Of a stretch of DNA of 64,000 nt, positions 1 through 10,559 are shown in pieces (the stretch's first letter is position 1; the number at the start of each line of letters is the position of its first letter). This DNA comes from Hydromonas duriensis. GTDB lineage: Bacteria; Pseudomonadota; Gammaproteobacteria; Burkholderiales; Burkholderiaceae. The stretch lies in NCBI RefSeq assembly GCF_004363775.1, contig NZ_SNZE01000004.1, forward strand, positions 62,001 through 126,000. Direction: 5' to 3'. The notes under the pieces were generated by a model. It made no database searches. It saw only the letters and a program-made list of their open reading frames with translations, and was not told the DNA's origin. A program made the position numbers and the translations under genes.

Positions 1-266
1 TTTTTGTACTTTTCGGCAATGCTTGTCCAAGCAGGCCCGACCATTTTTGCATCACGAGTATGGCAGCTGAAGCAATTTTTTTGCTGGGCAAATGCGGGCG
101 CAGGTGGGCGGGCATCGGTTGAATGTGTTGGACTGGCTGAGTTGACTTGTGGCTCCTGTGGCGTTTGTTCTTGATTCATGTTTTGGCGTGTGTTGTCATT
201 ACATGCAGTAAGCGCAATGCTGGTGATCAAGAAGTAGGCGATACGCAGTGCGGTGGAATTTTTCAT
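1..266 (-). CDS. c-type cytochrome lipoprotein (partial, C-terminus off window)
   Basis: Reading the minus strand from 266 gives a continuous frame that runs off the left edge (88 codons seen). It begins MKNSTALRIAYFLITSIALT followed by Ala-Cys, a lipoprotein signal with lipobox LTAC, then a Gln/Pro/Ser-rich linker and the haem-binding motif CFSCH, followed by MVGPAWTSIAEKY, typical of small class I cytochromes c (c551/c552 type). Inferred role: membrane-anchored periplasmic electron carrier. An in-frame ATG at 275 is an alternative start. The gene is divergent from the FAD/Fe-S oxidoreductase at 450, so the two may share a control region. The exact cytochrome type cannot be fixed without the C-terminus. 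Confidence 0.8.
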   Translation of the reverse strand, partial: MKNSTALRIAYFLITSIALTACNDNTRQNMNQEQTPQEPQVNSASPTHSTDARPPAPAFAQQKNCFSCHTRDAKMVGPAWTSIAEKYK

Positions 267-449
267 AGTGGGCATATCCGAGTCAGCGTGGTGTGTGGTG
301 TTTTGAAGAAAATCATGGGCATGCAGTAAATGCGGGGCTTTGCCATGCGGACGATGCCGCGAAAAGTTTAAAATTCGGGTAGAATGCGGGAGCACTTCAC
401 ACGGCGTTTGCGTGGCATCGATGTGGTGAAGTCTATCAGGAAATGCCTT

Positions 450-3400
450 ATGAATGCACCATTACAACATCATTTAAATCCAAATTTTGCCCATGTTGCG
501 CCTCCGAGTGCGGCCTTGACCGAGTTGTTGGAGTCTACGCGCATGCGCGAAATTCCTTACAACTATACGTCTTTTTCAGACCGAGAAATCATTATCCGCT
601 TGTTGGGCGAGGATGCGTGGCAATTGATTTTGGATTTGCGCAGCGAGCGTCGAACGGGTCGTTCTGCAAAGATGTTGTACGAGGTATTGGGCGATATTTG
701 GGTGGTGAGTCGCAATCCGTATTTGCAAGATGATTTGCTTGATAATCCGAAGCGTCGTGCGGCTTTGGTTGAGGCTTTGCAGCATCGATTGAGTGAAATA
801 GATAAGCGGCGGGATGTGACCGATACGGATGAAGCGCGTGCGCGCGCAGCCAAGGTGGATGAACTGGTGCGAAAAGCACAAATAGCCGTGGCGGATTTTG
901 CTCAGCAATTTCGAGACATGTACGATTTACGTGCTCAAGTGCGCAGTAGTCTAGGGCGCTACACCGCTAAAGGCAATATTAAATTTGATGGCTTGTCTCG
1001 AGTGTCACACGTCACTGATGCAACCGACTGGCGGGTTGAGTATCCATTTGTAGTGCTCACGCCTGATAGCGAGCAAGAAATGGCAGGATTGGTGCGAGCC
1101 TCCATTGAGTTGGGCTTGACCATTATTCCTCGTGGCGGTGGTACGGGTTACACGGGCGGGGCGGTGCCTTTGGATGCGCGATCGGTGGTTATCAATACCG
1201 AAAAATTGATTCAAATCGGCGCAGTTACCCCTTGGCGTGGTCGAATGATGGGTCAAGAAGTCATGACGATTCAGACAGGAGCGGGTGTGGTGACGCGCCG
1301 TGTTGAAGAAGCGGCCAAAAAAGCAGGTTTGGTGTTTGCCGTTGACCCGACCAGTGCCGATGCGTCTTGTGTGGGTGGCAATGTGGCGATGAATGCGGGC
1401 GGTAAAAAAGCGGTGCTGTGGGGTACGGCTTTGGATAACTTAGCCAGTTGGCGGATGGTCGATGCCAAGGGCGAGTGGCTCGAAATCACTCGCCTTGACC
1501 ACAATATGAGCAAAATTCATGATGCGCCTTTGGCGACCTTTGAAATTGTGCGCTTTAAGGCCGATGGCAAAACCGAGATTGAACGAGAGATTTTAGCGAT
1601 TGAGGGCTATAAATTTCGCAAAGAAGGTTTGGGCAAGGATGTGACGGACAAATTTTTGTCAGGTTTGCCAGGGGTGCAAAAAGAAGGGTGTGATGGCTTA
1701 ATTACCAGTGCACGTTGGGTGTTGCATACCATGCCTAAATATACGCGGACAGTGTGTTTAGAGTTTTTTGGCCAAGCGCGCGAGTCCATTCCATCAATTG
1801 TGGAAATTAAAGATTATTTGTTTGAAACCGCTAAAACCACGGGCGCAACGCTTGCTGGTTTAGAGCATTTGGATGAGCGATATTTGCGTGCGGTCGGTTA
1901 CGCGACCAAGAGTCGTCGTGGTGATTTGCCAAAAATGGTTTTGATTGGTGACATTGTTGGCAACGACGAAAATGCCGTAGCGCATGCCACTTCTGAAGTG
2001 GTGCGCATGGCCAACACCCGAACGGGCGAGGGATTCGTTGCGGTGTCAGAGGAATCTCGCAAGACATTTTGGCTTGACCGAGCGCGCACAGCAGCCATTG
2101 CCCGCCATACCAATGCGTTTAAAGTCAATGAAGATGTTGTGATTCCGCTGCCGCGCATGGGTGAATACACCGATGCGATTGAGCGCATCAATATTGAATT
2201 ATCCACTCGCAATAAGTTGAAATTATTGGATGCGTTGAGCCATTATTTGGACGGTGATTTGCCTTTGGCTAAAGGCGAAGACGATGCAAATGGCAATATG
2301 TCGAAAACAGAGCGTTTGGGTGAGCGGGCGAATGATGCTCAAATGCTGATTCAGCGTGTGCGCATGCGTTGGATGTATTGGATGTCAAATTTAGACCGAC
2401 GAGTGGCGGATGTGATTGAAGGGGCTGTTGCATTCACCGAGCCTGTACAAATCGATGCTTTGCGTGAACGCTTGATTCGAGAGCCTGAAGTCAAGGTGTT
2501 TGACGTGTTGCAAGACCGCACTGTTCGGTTGTCTTACAAGCGCGAAGTGCGTGCCGAATTGCGTCGTATTTTCACGGGCTTATCCTTCGCAACCATTTTA
2601 GACGAATGCACACAAATCCATAAAAAAGTGCTGCGCAGTCGCGTCTTTGTTGCGCTGCACATGCACGCGGGCGATGGCAATGTGCACACCAATATTCCTG
2701 TTAACTCAGATGATTACGAGATGCTGCAAGAAGCCAATGAGGCGGTTGCGCGCATCATGCAGGTTGCACGCAGCTTAGATGGCGTGATTTCGGGTGAGCA
2801 TGGTATTGGCATCACCAAGCTGGAATTTTTGACTGATGAAGAACTTGCGCCATTTCGTGCTTATAAAAACAAAGTGGACCCGCATGGCCACTTCAACCGC
2901 GGCAAGCTCATGCCCCATGCCGATTTGCGCAATGCGTATACGCCGTCTTTTGGCCTGATGGGGGCGGAGTCTTTGATTATGCAACAATCCGACATTGGCG
3001 CGATTGCCGCTTCGGTCAAAGATTGTTTGCGGTGCGGTAAATGCAAGCCCGTGTGTTCCACCCACGTCCCCGTCGCGAACTTATTGTACTCACCTCGAAA
3101 TAAAATTTTAGCCACATCGCTGTTGGTTGAAGCCTTCTTGTATGAAGAACAAACGCGCCGAGGCATTTCAATCAAGCATTGGGAAGAGTTTGAGGATGTG
3201 GCGGACCACTGCACGGTGTGTCATCGTTGCGAAAAACCGTGCCCCGTCAACATTGATTTTGGCGATGTCACGATTGCCATGCGCAATTTATTGCGCACCA
3301 TGGGTAAAAAGACGCCCAATATTGGCACCAATTTAGCCATGTCCTACTTGAACATGAAAGACCCTGCGAGCATTCGCATGTATAAAAAATTTGTCATTGA

Positions 3401-4430
3401 GTGGGGCGGCAAAGTGCAAAACATGGCACATAAATTTGCCAAATCCATGCGCATAACCAAGTCACAAGTGACGCAACCTTCGCCAACCATTGGCCGTGCT
3501 CCGATACGTGAACAGGTGATTCATTTTATCAATAAGCCCATGCCTGGTAACTTACCGAAAAAAACCGCACGCGCTTTGCTTGACATTGAAGATGCCAAAT
3601 ATGTTCCGATTATCCGTGACCCCAACAACACGTCGAGCGAGTCCGAATCGGTGTTTTATTTCCCGGGTTGTGGTTCGGAGCGATTGTTTTCTCAGGTCGG
3701 TCTAGCAACGCAAGCGATGTTATATTCGATTGGTGTTCAAACCGTTTTGCCGCCGGGATATTTATGTTGCGGTTATCCGCAGCACGCCACGGGTAACTCG
3801 GATAAAGCCGATAAAATCACCACGGATAACCGCGTGTTGTTTCACCGCGTGGCCAATACGTTGAATTATTTGGACATCAAAACCGTTATTGTTTCTTGTG
3901 GCACGTGCATGGATCAGTTGGAAAAATATCAATTTGAGCATATTTTCCCCAATGCACGTTTACTTGATATTCACGAATACCTGCTTGAGAAAGGCGTTCA
4001 AGTCAATAAAATTCAAGGCGTGCGCTACATGTACCATGACCCTTGCCACAGCCCGATGAAAACCCACAAACCACAAAAAGTAGTGAATCAATTGATGGAC
4101 ACAGACGTTGCCTTGAGTGACCGCTGTTGTGGAGAATCGGGTACTTTTGCGCTCAGTCGGCCTGACATCGCAACGCAAGTGCGTTTTCGCAAGGAAGAAG
4201 AATTGCGTAAAGGCGCAGGCGAACTGCGGGCGGACGGGTTTACAGGGCAAACAAAGGTTCTGACCTCATGCCCCGCTTGTTTGCAGGGTCTACAGCGTTA
4301 TCGCGATGATATTGACTCTGATGCCGACTACATTGTGGTTGAGATGGCGAAGCACATTTTGGGCGACAATTGGATGCCTGAGTATGTGGCCGCTGCCAAC
4401 AACGGTGGCATTGAGCGGGTCTTGGTATAA
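450..4430 (+). CDS. FAD-linked oxidase / Fe-S oxidoreductase fusion (DUF3683 type)
   Basis: A 1326-residue protein fusing a D-lactate/glycolate-oxidase-like flavoprotein to a GlpC/GlcF-like iron-sulfur unit. Visible in order: N-terminal DUF3683-like region; FAD-binding PCMH segment with [11 protein letters not shown] near residue 227 and [13 protein letters not shown] about 80 residues later; FAD-oxidase C-terminal motifs [10 protein letters not shown] (about 737) and GEHGIG (about 782); two 4Fe-4S motifs CLRCGKC (about 859) and CTVCHRC (about 921); and two CCG domains with CCGYPQ (about 1106) and CCGESG (about 1226). Family knowledge suggests oxidation of a 2-hydroxy acid with electrons passed to the respiratory chain; the substrate is unknown. 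Start chosen at ATG 450, preceded by AGGA; an in-frame ATG at 384 lacks a ribosome site. This single-chain arrangement is common in Burkholderiales. Confidence 0.88.
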   Translation: MNAPLQHHLNPNFAHVAPPSAALTELLESTRMREIPYNYTSFSDREIIIRLLGEDAWQLILDLRSERRTGRSAKMLYEVLGDIWVVSRNPYLQDDLLDNPKRRAALVEALQHRLSEIDKRRDVTDTDEARARAAKVDELVRKAQIAVADFAQQFRDMYDLRAQVRSSLGRYTAKGNIKFDGLSRVSHVTDATDWRVEYPFVVLTPDSEQEMAGLVRASIELGLTIIPRGGGTGYTGGAVPLDARSVVINTEKLIQIGAVTPWRGRMMGQEVMTIQTGAGVVTRRVEEAAKKAGLVFAVDPTSADASCVGGNVAMNAGGKKAVLWGTALDNLASWRMVDAKGEWLEITRLDHNMSKIHDAPLATFEIVRFKADGKTEIEREILAIEGYKFRKEGLGKDVTDKFLSGLPGVQKEGCDGLITSARWVLHTMPKYTRTVCLEFFGQARESIPSIVEIKDYLFETAKTTGATLAGLEHLDERYLRAVGYATKSRRGDLPKMVLIGDIVGNDENAVAHATSEVVRMANTRTGEGFVAVSEESRKTFWLDRARTAAIARHTNAFKVNEDVVIPLPRMGEYTDAIERINIELSTRNKLKLLDALSHYLDGDLPLAKGEDDANGNMSKTERLGERANDAQMLIQRVRMRWMYWMSNLDRRVADVIEGAVAFTEPVQIDALRERLIREPEVKVFDVLQDRTVRLSYKREVRAELRRIFTGLSFATILDECTQIHKKVLRSRVFVALHMHAGDGNVHTNIPVNSDDYEMLQEANEAVARIMQVARSLDGVISGEHGIGITKLEFLTDEELAPFRAYKNKVDPHGHFNRGKLMPHADLRNAYTPSFGLMGAESLIMQQSDIGAIAASVKDCLRCGKCKPVCSTHVPVANLLYSPRNKILATSLLVEAFLYEEQTRRGISIKHWEEFEDVADHCTVCHRCEKPCPVNIDFGDVTIAMRNLLRTMGKKTPNIGTNLAMSYLNMKDPASIRMYKKFVIEWGGKVQNMAHKFAKSMRITKSQVTQPSPTIGRAPIREQVIHFINKPMPGNLPKKTARALLDIEDAKYVPIIRDPNNTSSESESVFYFPGCGSERLFSQVGLATQAMLYSIGVQTVLPPGYLCCGYPQHATGNSDKADKITTDNRVLFHRVANTLNYLDIKTVIVSCGTCMDQLEKYQFEHIFPNARLLDIHEYLLEKGVQVNKIQGVRYMYHDPCHSPMKTHKPQKVVNQLMDTDVALSDRCCGESGTFALSRPDIATQVRFRKEEELRKGAGELRADGFTGQTKVLTSCPACLQGLQRYRDDIDSDADYIVVEMAKHILGDNWMPEYVAAANNGGIERVLV

Positions 4431-4550
4431 ATTAAAACGGTCAATTTCAATTAAAAGCAATGAGAGTCTTGTGAACCTCTGTGGTTTGCGAGTGGATGGG
4501 GCGTTGCTGTTGTTGATTTTGACTGAACCACCGAACACAGACTGTTTCTA

Positions 4551-5180
4551 ATGACTTTATCCTCTTACCTGCTATTCATTCCCGCGTGTGTTGCACTTAA
4601 CCTCGTGCCTGGGCCAAATAATATATTGTCAATGAACAACGCCTCGCGCTTTGGTTTTCGTCCTGCGGTGATGGCGGGCGTTGGGCGATTGGTGGCTTTC
4701 GCCACCATGATTGTGCTAACGGCATTGGGCTTGGCAATGGTGTTGGCAGGTTCATCCCGATTTTTTGTTGTGCTTAAAATAGTGGGTGGTTTGTATTTAA
4801 TCTGGATTGCAATGTCGTTGTGGCGCAGTCCAGTGACGCATTTGGCTTTTGATGGTCAACACAGTAACGTTTCAACCATGCGCTTGACGATGCAAGAGTT
4901 TATGTGTGCGGCGAGCAACCCCAAAGCGATTTTAATTTTCACCGCTATTTTTCCTCAGTTTTTAAATACGACCGAACCTTTACTCGCTCAATTTTTACTG
5001 ATGGGTGCGACTTTTTTGGTGTTTGAATGGGGAACAATTGCTTTATATGCTTTTGCAGGTGTTCATGTGCGACGTTTCTTAAACAATGCCGCTGGGCAGC
5101 GTTATTTCAATCGTTTCAGTGCCGTATTGTTGGGGATAATTGGTCTGATTGTGCTGATGTCCAATCCGTCCCATGGCTGA
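4551..5180 (+). CDS. LysE/RhtB family exporter
   Basis: A 209-residue, very hydrophobic protein with about six predicted membrane segments. The N-terminus carries the LVPGPNN signature of the LysE/RhtB amino-acid exporter superfamily, and SNPKAILIFTAIFPQF in the middle is typical as well. Expected role: efflux of an amino acid or related metabolite across the inner membrane; the substrate cannot be read from the sequence. The ATG at 4551 has no clear Shine-Dalgarno sequence. It stands 120 bp after the FAD/Fe-S gene and before the BaeSR-like pair, without evident functional linkage. A second, different LysE paralogue lies at 18414. Confidence 0.85.
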   Translation: MTLSSYLLFIPACVALNLVPGPNNILSMNNASRFGFRPAVMAGVGRLVAFATMIVLTALGLAMVLAGSSRFFVVLKIVGGLYLIWIAMSLWRSPVTHLAFDGQHSNVSTMRLTMQEFMCAASNPKAILIFTAIFPQFLNTTEPLLAQFLLMGATFLVFEWGTIALYAFAGVHVRRFLNNAAGQRYFNRFSAVLLGIIGLIVLMSNPSHG

Positions 5181-5356
5181 TTTCATCCTCACTCAACTCA
5201 GAAAAAAAGCTGTTGCAAAAAAGTATCATGCTTGTCTCGCTGCTTGATAAAATCTGTGTCAAATTCGATGCTAATTGGCTTTGATTCGCCTATACATGGT
5301 TTGTTCACGATTCAAAATTACAATTGTGCGTCATCATTCTCGCCTATTTAATCATC

Positions 5357-6853
5357 ATGTACTCTTTCCCTCGTCCCTCCGCTCAGCTCACCCTTCAGAA
5401 AAAGTTTTTTCTAGCGTTTTTCTCACTTGCCGTGTTTTTAGTCATCATTTTGGCGGGTGTGATGCATTACATTGTGCGCGATGGCTTTGGCGATTATGTG
5501 GCGCATGTCAAGTTGCAACGGCTTGCCCCCGTCCAAAAAGTATTGGTGCAATACGTTGAAGAACAAAAGGATTTTTCTGGGTTGAAAATGCCAGGTGTTT
5601 GGGAAAGCCTAATCTTGGCGGTTGAAGAAGTCAAACGTGAAGAAAAGATAGCGAAGAATCAAAAGCATCAGGATAAAACAAAAATAGAAGGAGCGCCCGA
5701 GGAGCGACGCTTGCCACCACCCGTGAACGAGGACGGTGGATATTTGCCCCCTTACGTGCGCGGGGTGGCGTTGTTGGATGCAAATGCTGATTTTGTCGCG
5801 GGTGAGCCTTTGACTTTAGAAAATGCCATGCGCTTTCCTATTAAAAATAGCAATAACACGACAATTGCGTATTGGTTAATTCGCAAAGGGCCTCCTGACA
5901 ATGATGTGTTGGGGCAACATTTTTTAGCAGAGCAAGTTAAGTGGTCTTTTTTACTGTTGACTTTATCGGCTTTGATTTCAGCTGTCTTGGCGTGGTTACT
6001 TGCAGGCTATTTCAAAAAGCCCATGGCGGTTTTACAAACTGGATTTCGTCGGGTCGCGGCTGGCGATTTGGCAACCCGTTTGCCCGTGAATGCGGACAGT
6101 GAAATGGGTGAAATTCAACGCAATTTTAATAGCATGACCGCACAGCTTGAGGCGCAAGAGTCTGCGCGTCGTCAATGGGTCGCGGATACATCACATGAGT
6201 TGCGCACGCCATTAACGATTTTACGCATGCGCAATGAGGCCATGCGTGATGGCATCATTCAAATCAGCGATGAGGAATGGCAACGCAATTTAAGCACCAT
6301 TTCAGATTTGACCGTATTGATTGATGATTTGCAATCAGTGGCACGGGCGACTGAAAGTGGCTGGGATTTAAAAATGAGCCCAATTCATGTGCAAGCCTTT
6401 TTGGAGGAGGCGTTGCAAGACAATATGGCGGCGTTTACCGCTTCGGGTTTGACGCTGAAAATGAACGATTTGACCGATGCGCCTTTATACGTGAGTGCAG
6501 ATGCTCAACGTTTGCATCAAGTGTTGCGTAATGTTTTGTTGAACAGTTTGCGCTATACCGATGCACCGGGTGAGACCTTGGTTGAGGTCTCGCGTGAGGG
6601 TAAATATGTAAAAATTGAACTCATGGACACAGCACCTGGGGTGTCAGAAGGCTCTTTACAGCATTTATTTGAGCGTTTTTATCGATGCGAAGGGTCGCGT
6701 AACCGCGCAACAGGCGGCTCAGGCTTAGGTTTGGCCATTTGTGAAGGCATCGTTAAAGCGCATCATGGCAAAATTCATGCGCAACATTCACGCTTAGGCG
6801 GTTTAAGCATAGTGGTAGAATTGCCCTTGCATCAAGTTGCTAAGACGAAATAA
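5357..6853 (+). CDS. baeS: BaeS-like sensor histidine kinase
   Basis: A 498-residue membrane kinase. Visible: first membrane segment around residues 15-38; a periplasmic sensor region carrying a Lys/Glu-rich stretch then a Pro-rich turn; second membrane segment around 200-225; HAMP; phosphoacceptor box DTSHELRTPL with His280; N-box RNVLLNSLRYT; and ATP-lid motifs DTAPGV, LFERFYRCEGSRNRATGGSG and GLGLAICEGIVKAHHG. The DxAPGV and SRNR-GGSGLGLAI wording closely follows Escherichia coli BaeS, the sensor of envelope stress and toxic compounds, and the partner regulator downstream also looks like BaeR. Start chosen at ATG 5357; a TTG at 5324 would extend it by 11 residues. Neither has a strong ribosome site. 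The ligand is unknown. Confidence 0.82.
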   Translation: MYSFPRPSAQLTLQKKFFLAFFSLAVFLVIILAGVMHYIVRDGFGDYVAHVKLQRLAPVQKVLVQYVEEQKDFSGLKMPGVWESLILAVEEVKREEKIAKNQKHQDKTKIEGAPEERRLPPPVNEDGGYLPPYVRGVALLDANADFVAGEPLTLENAMRFPIKNSNNTTIAYWLIRKGPPDNDVLGQHFLAEQVKWSFLLLTLSALISAVLAWLLAGYFKKPMAVLQTGFRRVAAGDLATRLPVNADSEMGEIQRNFNSMTAQLEAQESARRQWVADTSHELRTPLTILRMRNEAMRDGIIQISDEEWQRNLSTISDLTVLIDDLQSVARATESGWDLKMSPIHVQAFLEEALQDNMAAFTASGLTLKMNDLTDAPLYVSADAQRLHQVLRNVLLNSLRYTDAPGETLVEVSREGKYVKIELMDTAPGVSEGSLQHLFERFYRCEGSRNRATGGSGLGLAICEGIVKAHHGKIHAQHSRLGGLSIVVELPLHQVAKTK

Positions 6854-7020
6854 GGTCGAGAATACTGTGAAGACCGTTTTGTCGTGCGCATGATTGATGC
6901 ACAATGCTGTGTCAAAATGAGAAAGTAACACACATAAGAATAAAGCCCTTTATTGACCTGCCAAAGCAATAGCCCAGTCATTTATTGGATATTGAATTGG
7001 CTCACTCCGTGGAGTAAAAC

Positions 7021-7734
7021 ATGAGCGAACGTAAGAGTCAGATTTTATTGGTTGAAGACGAAGCGATGATTGCCCAAGTGCAACAAGCCTATTTGCAAAA
7101 CGCGGGTTATCTGGTGCATTGGCATGAGCGCGGTGACGCAGTGATTGAAGCGGTTAAGATTCAAAAGCCAGACATTGTTTTGATGGACATCATGATTCCA
7201 GATGCAAAAGAGCGTGATGGCGTCGCCTTATGCAAAGAAATTCGAACATTTTCGGATGTCCCCATCATGATGATTACCGCTAAGGTGGAGGAGCTTGACC
7301 GCTTGGTTGGCTTTGAGAGCGGCGCTGACGATTACTTGTGTAAACCATTTAGCCCAAAAGAGATGGTTGCTCGAGTTAAAGCCTTGTTGCGTCGTCGTCA
7401 ATCTCCTTCAATTGCCCAGTCTGCTTTTGTGTATGACCCTGCGGCGCAAGTGATTCGTTACGGTGAGCAAAAATTAGATTTAACGCCGACTGAATTGCGC
7501 TTGTTCAATACCTTGCTGATGCAACCCGAGCGTATTTTTTCGCGGGACCAGTTGATTGCACAAGCATATAACGACAACTTGGATGTGTTTGACCGTGCGG
7601 TGGACAGCCATATTAAAAATTTGCGCAAAAAAATCGCCTTGGTCTTGCCCGATGTTGAAGTGGTGCAGTCAGTCTATGGTTTGGGTTATCGCTATTCGCC
7701 ACCGCCATCGGAGATGGATTTGCTGATGGGCTGA
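7021..7734 (+). CDS. baeR: BaeR-like response regulator (OmpR family)
   Basis: A 237-residue OmpR/PhoB-type regulator. The receiver domain has the acidic pair in VEDE, the phosphoacceptor Asp56 in LMDIMIP, and Lys108 in CKPFSPKEMVARVK. The C-terminal winged helix includes LDLTPTELRLF and the recognition region DRAVDSHIKNLRKK, ending in VYGLGYRY. Wording throughout resembles E. coli BaeR. It follows the kinase gene after a 167-bp gap rather than overlapping it, which leaves room for a separate promoter or autoregulatory site; GGAG is 7 bases ahead of the ATG. Relative to BaeR as I remember it, the loop after Asp56 carries a few extra residues (DAKERDG). Expected role: activates envelope-stress and efflux genes. 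Confidence 0.84.
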   Translation: MSERKSQILLVEDEAMIAQVQQAYLQNAGYLVHWHERGDAVIEAVKIQKPDIVLMDIMIPDAKERDGVALCKEIRTFSDVPIMMITAKVEELDRLVGFESGADDYLCKPFSPKEMVARVKALLRRRQSPSIAQSAFVYDPAAQVIRYGEQKLDLTPTELRLFNTLLMQPERIFSRDQLIAQAYNDNLDVFDRAVDSHIKNLRKKIALVLPDVEVVQSVYGLGYRYSPPPSEMDLLMG

Positions 7735-7806
7735 TGTGATAAGTTACATATAAGCAATAGAGTTTTGCCCATTTTTACCCTTGTTTTTTACCAAGAAAGG
7801 TTCAGC

Positions 7807-9135
7807 TTGTTCAGTACAACCACTTTAAACCCCTTTGTCGAAGGGGCTGAGTTCAACGGTTTTTTTGATTTGTTCTCGCACATTACCGTGCAAGATTGGG
7901 CTATAACCGCGGGCTTTATTGCTTTGGCATTGGCTTTGACATGGGCTTTGCGTGTCATGCTTAAACGACGTATTTCTAAGCGTGACATGCCCAGTTGGGT
8001 GAGTGTTGATGTCATTACCCGATTAATGTTGCCATTTTTTCTATGGCTTTTGGCGGACACCGTCAGATATTTTTACAATAAAAATGGTCTATCTGAGCAG
8101 TGGTTTGAGTTTTTGGCTCAGATTTTTGGTGCATTCTTATTGGTACGTGTGTTTTTGTATGTGGTGCGTCGTGCGCTACCCGTTGATGGCAGCGTGCGGC
8201 ATGCCATCGAAAAAATCGCGATTGTCTCTATTTGGGCCGTCATGCTACTCGACTATGTGGGGCAGCTGGATGTGTGGGTAGAACGTTTGGACGCCTTACA
8301 GGTTACTTTTGGTAAAAACACCATTACGGCAAAAGATGTATTGACGTTGTGTTTGGTCTTAGTTGTGGTCTGGTTGGTTGTGCAGTGGTTGATTCATGAG
8401 ATTGAATTGATGTTGCTCAAGCGCCCCAATCGCTATTTTGCAAAATTTGATTTATCCGCTCGGGTCGTGATTGTTCGCATACTCAATGCCTTATTGCTGG
8501 TCGCTGGGGTGCTGTTTGCCTTGAATGCGGCGGGGATTAACTTAACCATTCTATCTGTGTTTGGCGGTGCGCTGGGTGTTGGTATTGGTTTGGGTTTACA
8601 GAAAATTGCCAGCAATTATGTGTCAGGTTTTGTGATTTTATTTGAGCGCAGTGTGCGCATCGGGGACTTAATCACGACCAATGATGGTTTTCGTGGAAAT
8701 GTGTCTCAAATCAATGCCCGTTATACCGTTTTAAAAGGAGCCAGTGGCGATGAGGTTTTGTTGCCAAACGAAACATTGGTGACCACGCCGATTGTGAACT
8801 GGTCTTTGCAGGATAAAGAATTGTGGATGAGCATTCCCATACAATTAAAACACACGGTAGACATAGATTTTATTCTTCCTAAGTTATTAGAAGCGCTGAT
8901 TGCTGTTCCACGTGTTTTAAAAGACCCTGCGCCATCGGTGCTTTTGTCTAAAATCACAGATAAAGGTTTTGTTTTGGACATTACATGGTGGATTGGCGAC
9001 CCTGAAAATGGTCGTATGAACATCACTTCTGATGTCAATTTGGCCATATGGCGGACATGCCGTGAACATCAGGTTGAATTTTTTACTTTGCAAATACCTG
9101 AAGTCGATAAGCTGCCCGTGCCTAAAAAAGGTTGA
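7807..9135 (+). CDS. MscS-family mechanosensitive channel
   Basis: A 442-residue membrane protein. About six hydrophobic segments precede the pore-lining helix and conserved MscS core: GGALGVGIGLGLQKIASNYV, then a beta-domain with LLPNETLVTTPIVNWS. Members of this family open under membrane tension to release solutes in hypo-osmotic shock; the extra N-terminal helices place it with the larger MscS relatives rather than minimal MscS. The start is taken as TTG at 7807 because GAAAGG sits 6 bases upstream; an upstream in-frame TTG at 7765 has no such site, and no ATG is suitably placed. The gene follows baeR by about 70 bp and could be co-transcribed. Confidence 0.82.
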   Translation: MFSTTTLNPFVEGAEFNGFFDLFSHITVQDWAITAGFIALALALTWALRVMLKRRISKRDMPSWVSVDVITRLMLPFFLWLLADTVRYFYNKNGLSEQWFEFLAQIFGAFLLVRVFLYVVRRALPVDGSVRHAIEKIAIVSIWAVMLLDYVGQLDVWVERLDALQVTFGKNTITAKDVLTLCLVLVVVWLVVQWLIHEIELMLLKRPNRYFAKFDLSARVVIVRILNALLLVAGVLFALNAAGINLTILSVFGGALGVGIGLGLQKIASNYVSGFVILFERSVRIGDLITTNDGFRGNVSQINARYTVLKGASGDEVLLPNETLVTTPIVNWSLQDKELWMSIPIQLKHTVDIDFILPKLLEALIAVPRVLKDPAPSVLLSKITDKGFVLDITWWIGDPENGRMNITSDVNLAIWRTCREHQVEFFTLQIPEVDKLPVPKKG

Positions 9136-9255
9136 AGTTAGAATCCAAGCAATATACGCAATATACGTTAAAATACTTAAATTTCCTGCTGCAAATCAGA
9201 TTTGACTTGTTAATGGGTACTGCCTTTTTACGTTGCGATTTATAGAAAGTGTGTC

Positions 9256-10443
9256 ATGAATGAATTATTAAATTTTTTGTCCAACGGCGTGTTGGGGTGG
9301 TCCATCGGCAAGATGGTCATCTTTACGCTCGTGGTGACTCACATTACGATTGCTTCGGTGACGATTTACTTGCATCGTCACTCAGCTCATCGGGCACTTG
9401 ATTTACATCCCATTCCAGCGCATTTTTTTCGTTTTTGGTTGTGGTTGACCACGGGGCAACACACCAAGGCATGGACCGCAATTCATCGCAAGCATCATGC
9501 CAAATGTGAAACCGAAGAAGACCCTCATAGCCCAGTGACTAAAGGTTTAAGTACGGTTTTGTGGCAGGGAGCCGACTTGTATCGTATGGAAGCGAAAAAC
9601 CAAGAAACGCTCCAAAAATATGGTGCAGGCACCCCCGATGATTGGATGGAGCGGCATGTTTACACACCTCGCACTTACTGGGGGATTGTGTTCATGTTCA
9701 TGATTGATTTTGTCTTGTTTGGGTTTGCGGGCATCACCATTTGGGCGATTCAAATGGCATGGATTCCATTTTTTGCGGCAGGTATCATCAATGGTATCGG
9801 TCACTTTTATGGTTATCGTAATTTTGATAGCCCAGATACTTCGACCAATATTTCACCTTGGGGCTTATTGATTGGTGGCGAGGAGTTACACAACAACCAT
9901 CACACCTTTGCCACTTCAGCCAAGTTTTCGAACAAATGGTATGAGTTCGATTTGGGCTGGTATTACATCAAAGCCATGAGCTTGATTGGTTGGGCTAAGG
10001 TCAAAAAAATCCAACCTAAAGCCGTGTTCGTGAAAAACATTCCCGTTGATGAGCACACTTTAGAATCCATCATTAAAAATCGTTACGATGTGATGGCGAA
10101 ATACGCTCAATCCTTGCGCCAAAGTGTCAAGACTGAGATTGAAGCGTTGCGAGCAACCAATGCGAGCGCAGCCAAGCGACTATCTGAAATTCGTAAACCC
10201 CTGCTGCGCGACAGTGAGCACATTGCGGGTGACGTGGCCGCCAAAGTACAGGCCAATATCACGGTCAGCCCGACATTAGAACAACTGTATGTCATGCGCA
10301 ATGAGTTATCCATGCTGTGGCGTCGCTCAAGTTTGAGCAAAGATGAGCTGCTTGCTCATTTACACGACTGGTGCGACCGTGCCGAACAAAGTGGCATTGA
10401 AGCCCTGCGACGTTTTGCTTTACAGTTGCGAACCTATCGTTAA
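9256..10443 (+). CDS. membrane fatty-acid (acyl-CoA delta-9 type) desaturase
   Basis: A 395-residue integral membrane di-iron desaturase. The three histidine boxes are visible: HRHSAH near residue 41, HRKHH near 77, and HNNHH near 214, with hydrophobic segments between. Family members insert a double bond into acyl chains using oxygen and an electron donor, tuning membrane fluidity. The C-terminal 130 residues after the last box form a soluble, helix-rich extension ([20 protein letters not shown]), which from memory is also seen in related Burkholderiales desaturases. GAAAGTGTGTC precedes the ATG, a weak ribosome site. A strong terminator closes the gene at 10472. Confidence 0.85.
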   Translation: MNELLNFLSNGVLGWSIGKMVIFTLVVTHITIASVTIYLHRHSAHRALDLHPIPAHFFRFWLWLTTGQHTKAWTAIHRKHHAKCETEEDPHSPVTKGLSTVLWQGADLYRMEAKNQETLQKYGAGTPDDWMERHVYTPRTYWGIVFMFMIDFVLFGFAGITIWAIQMAWIPFFAAGIINGIGHFYGYRNFDSPDTSTNISPWGLLIGGEELHNNHHTFATSAKFSNKWYEFDLGWYYIKAMSLIGWAKVKKIQPKAVFVKNIPVDEHTLESIIKNRYDVMAKYAQSLRQSVKTEIEALRATNASAAKRLSEIRKPLLRDSEHIAGDVAAKVQANITVSPTLEQLYVMRNELSMLWRRSSLSKDELLAHLHDWCDRAEQSGIEALRRFALQLRTYR

Positions 10444-10471
10444 AACCACTGCGTTATCAATTTACCCATTT

Positions 10472-10499
10472 AAAAAGGCTTGCGCGTGCAAGCCTTTTT
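10472..10499 (+). terminator. Rho-independent terminator after desaturase
   Basis: AAAAAGGCTTGC followed by GCAAGCCTTTTT makes a near-perfect hairpin with a short loop and a T-run, 29 bases after the desaturase stop codon. Confidence 0.85.
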
Positions 10500-10559
10500 A
10501 TGCGTTTAATGCGTATAAATACTTTACAATGGCGGCTTAATGTTAATAAAGCGATGATT

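Noticed and set aside
384-449. Longer N-terminus for the FAD/Fe-S oxidoreductase
   Set aside because: The upstream ATG lacks a ribosome site and the extra 22 residues are basic and unlike the family start; ATG 450 has AGGA upstream.
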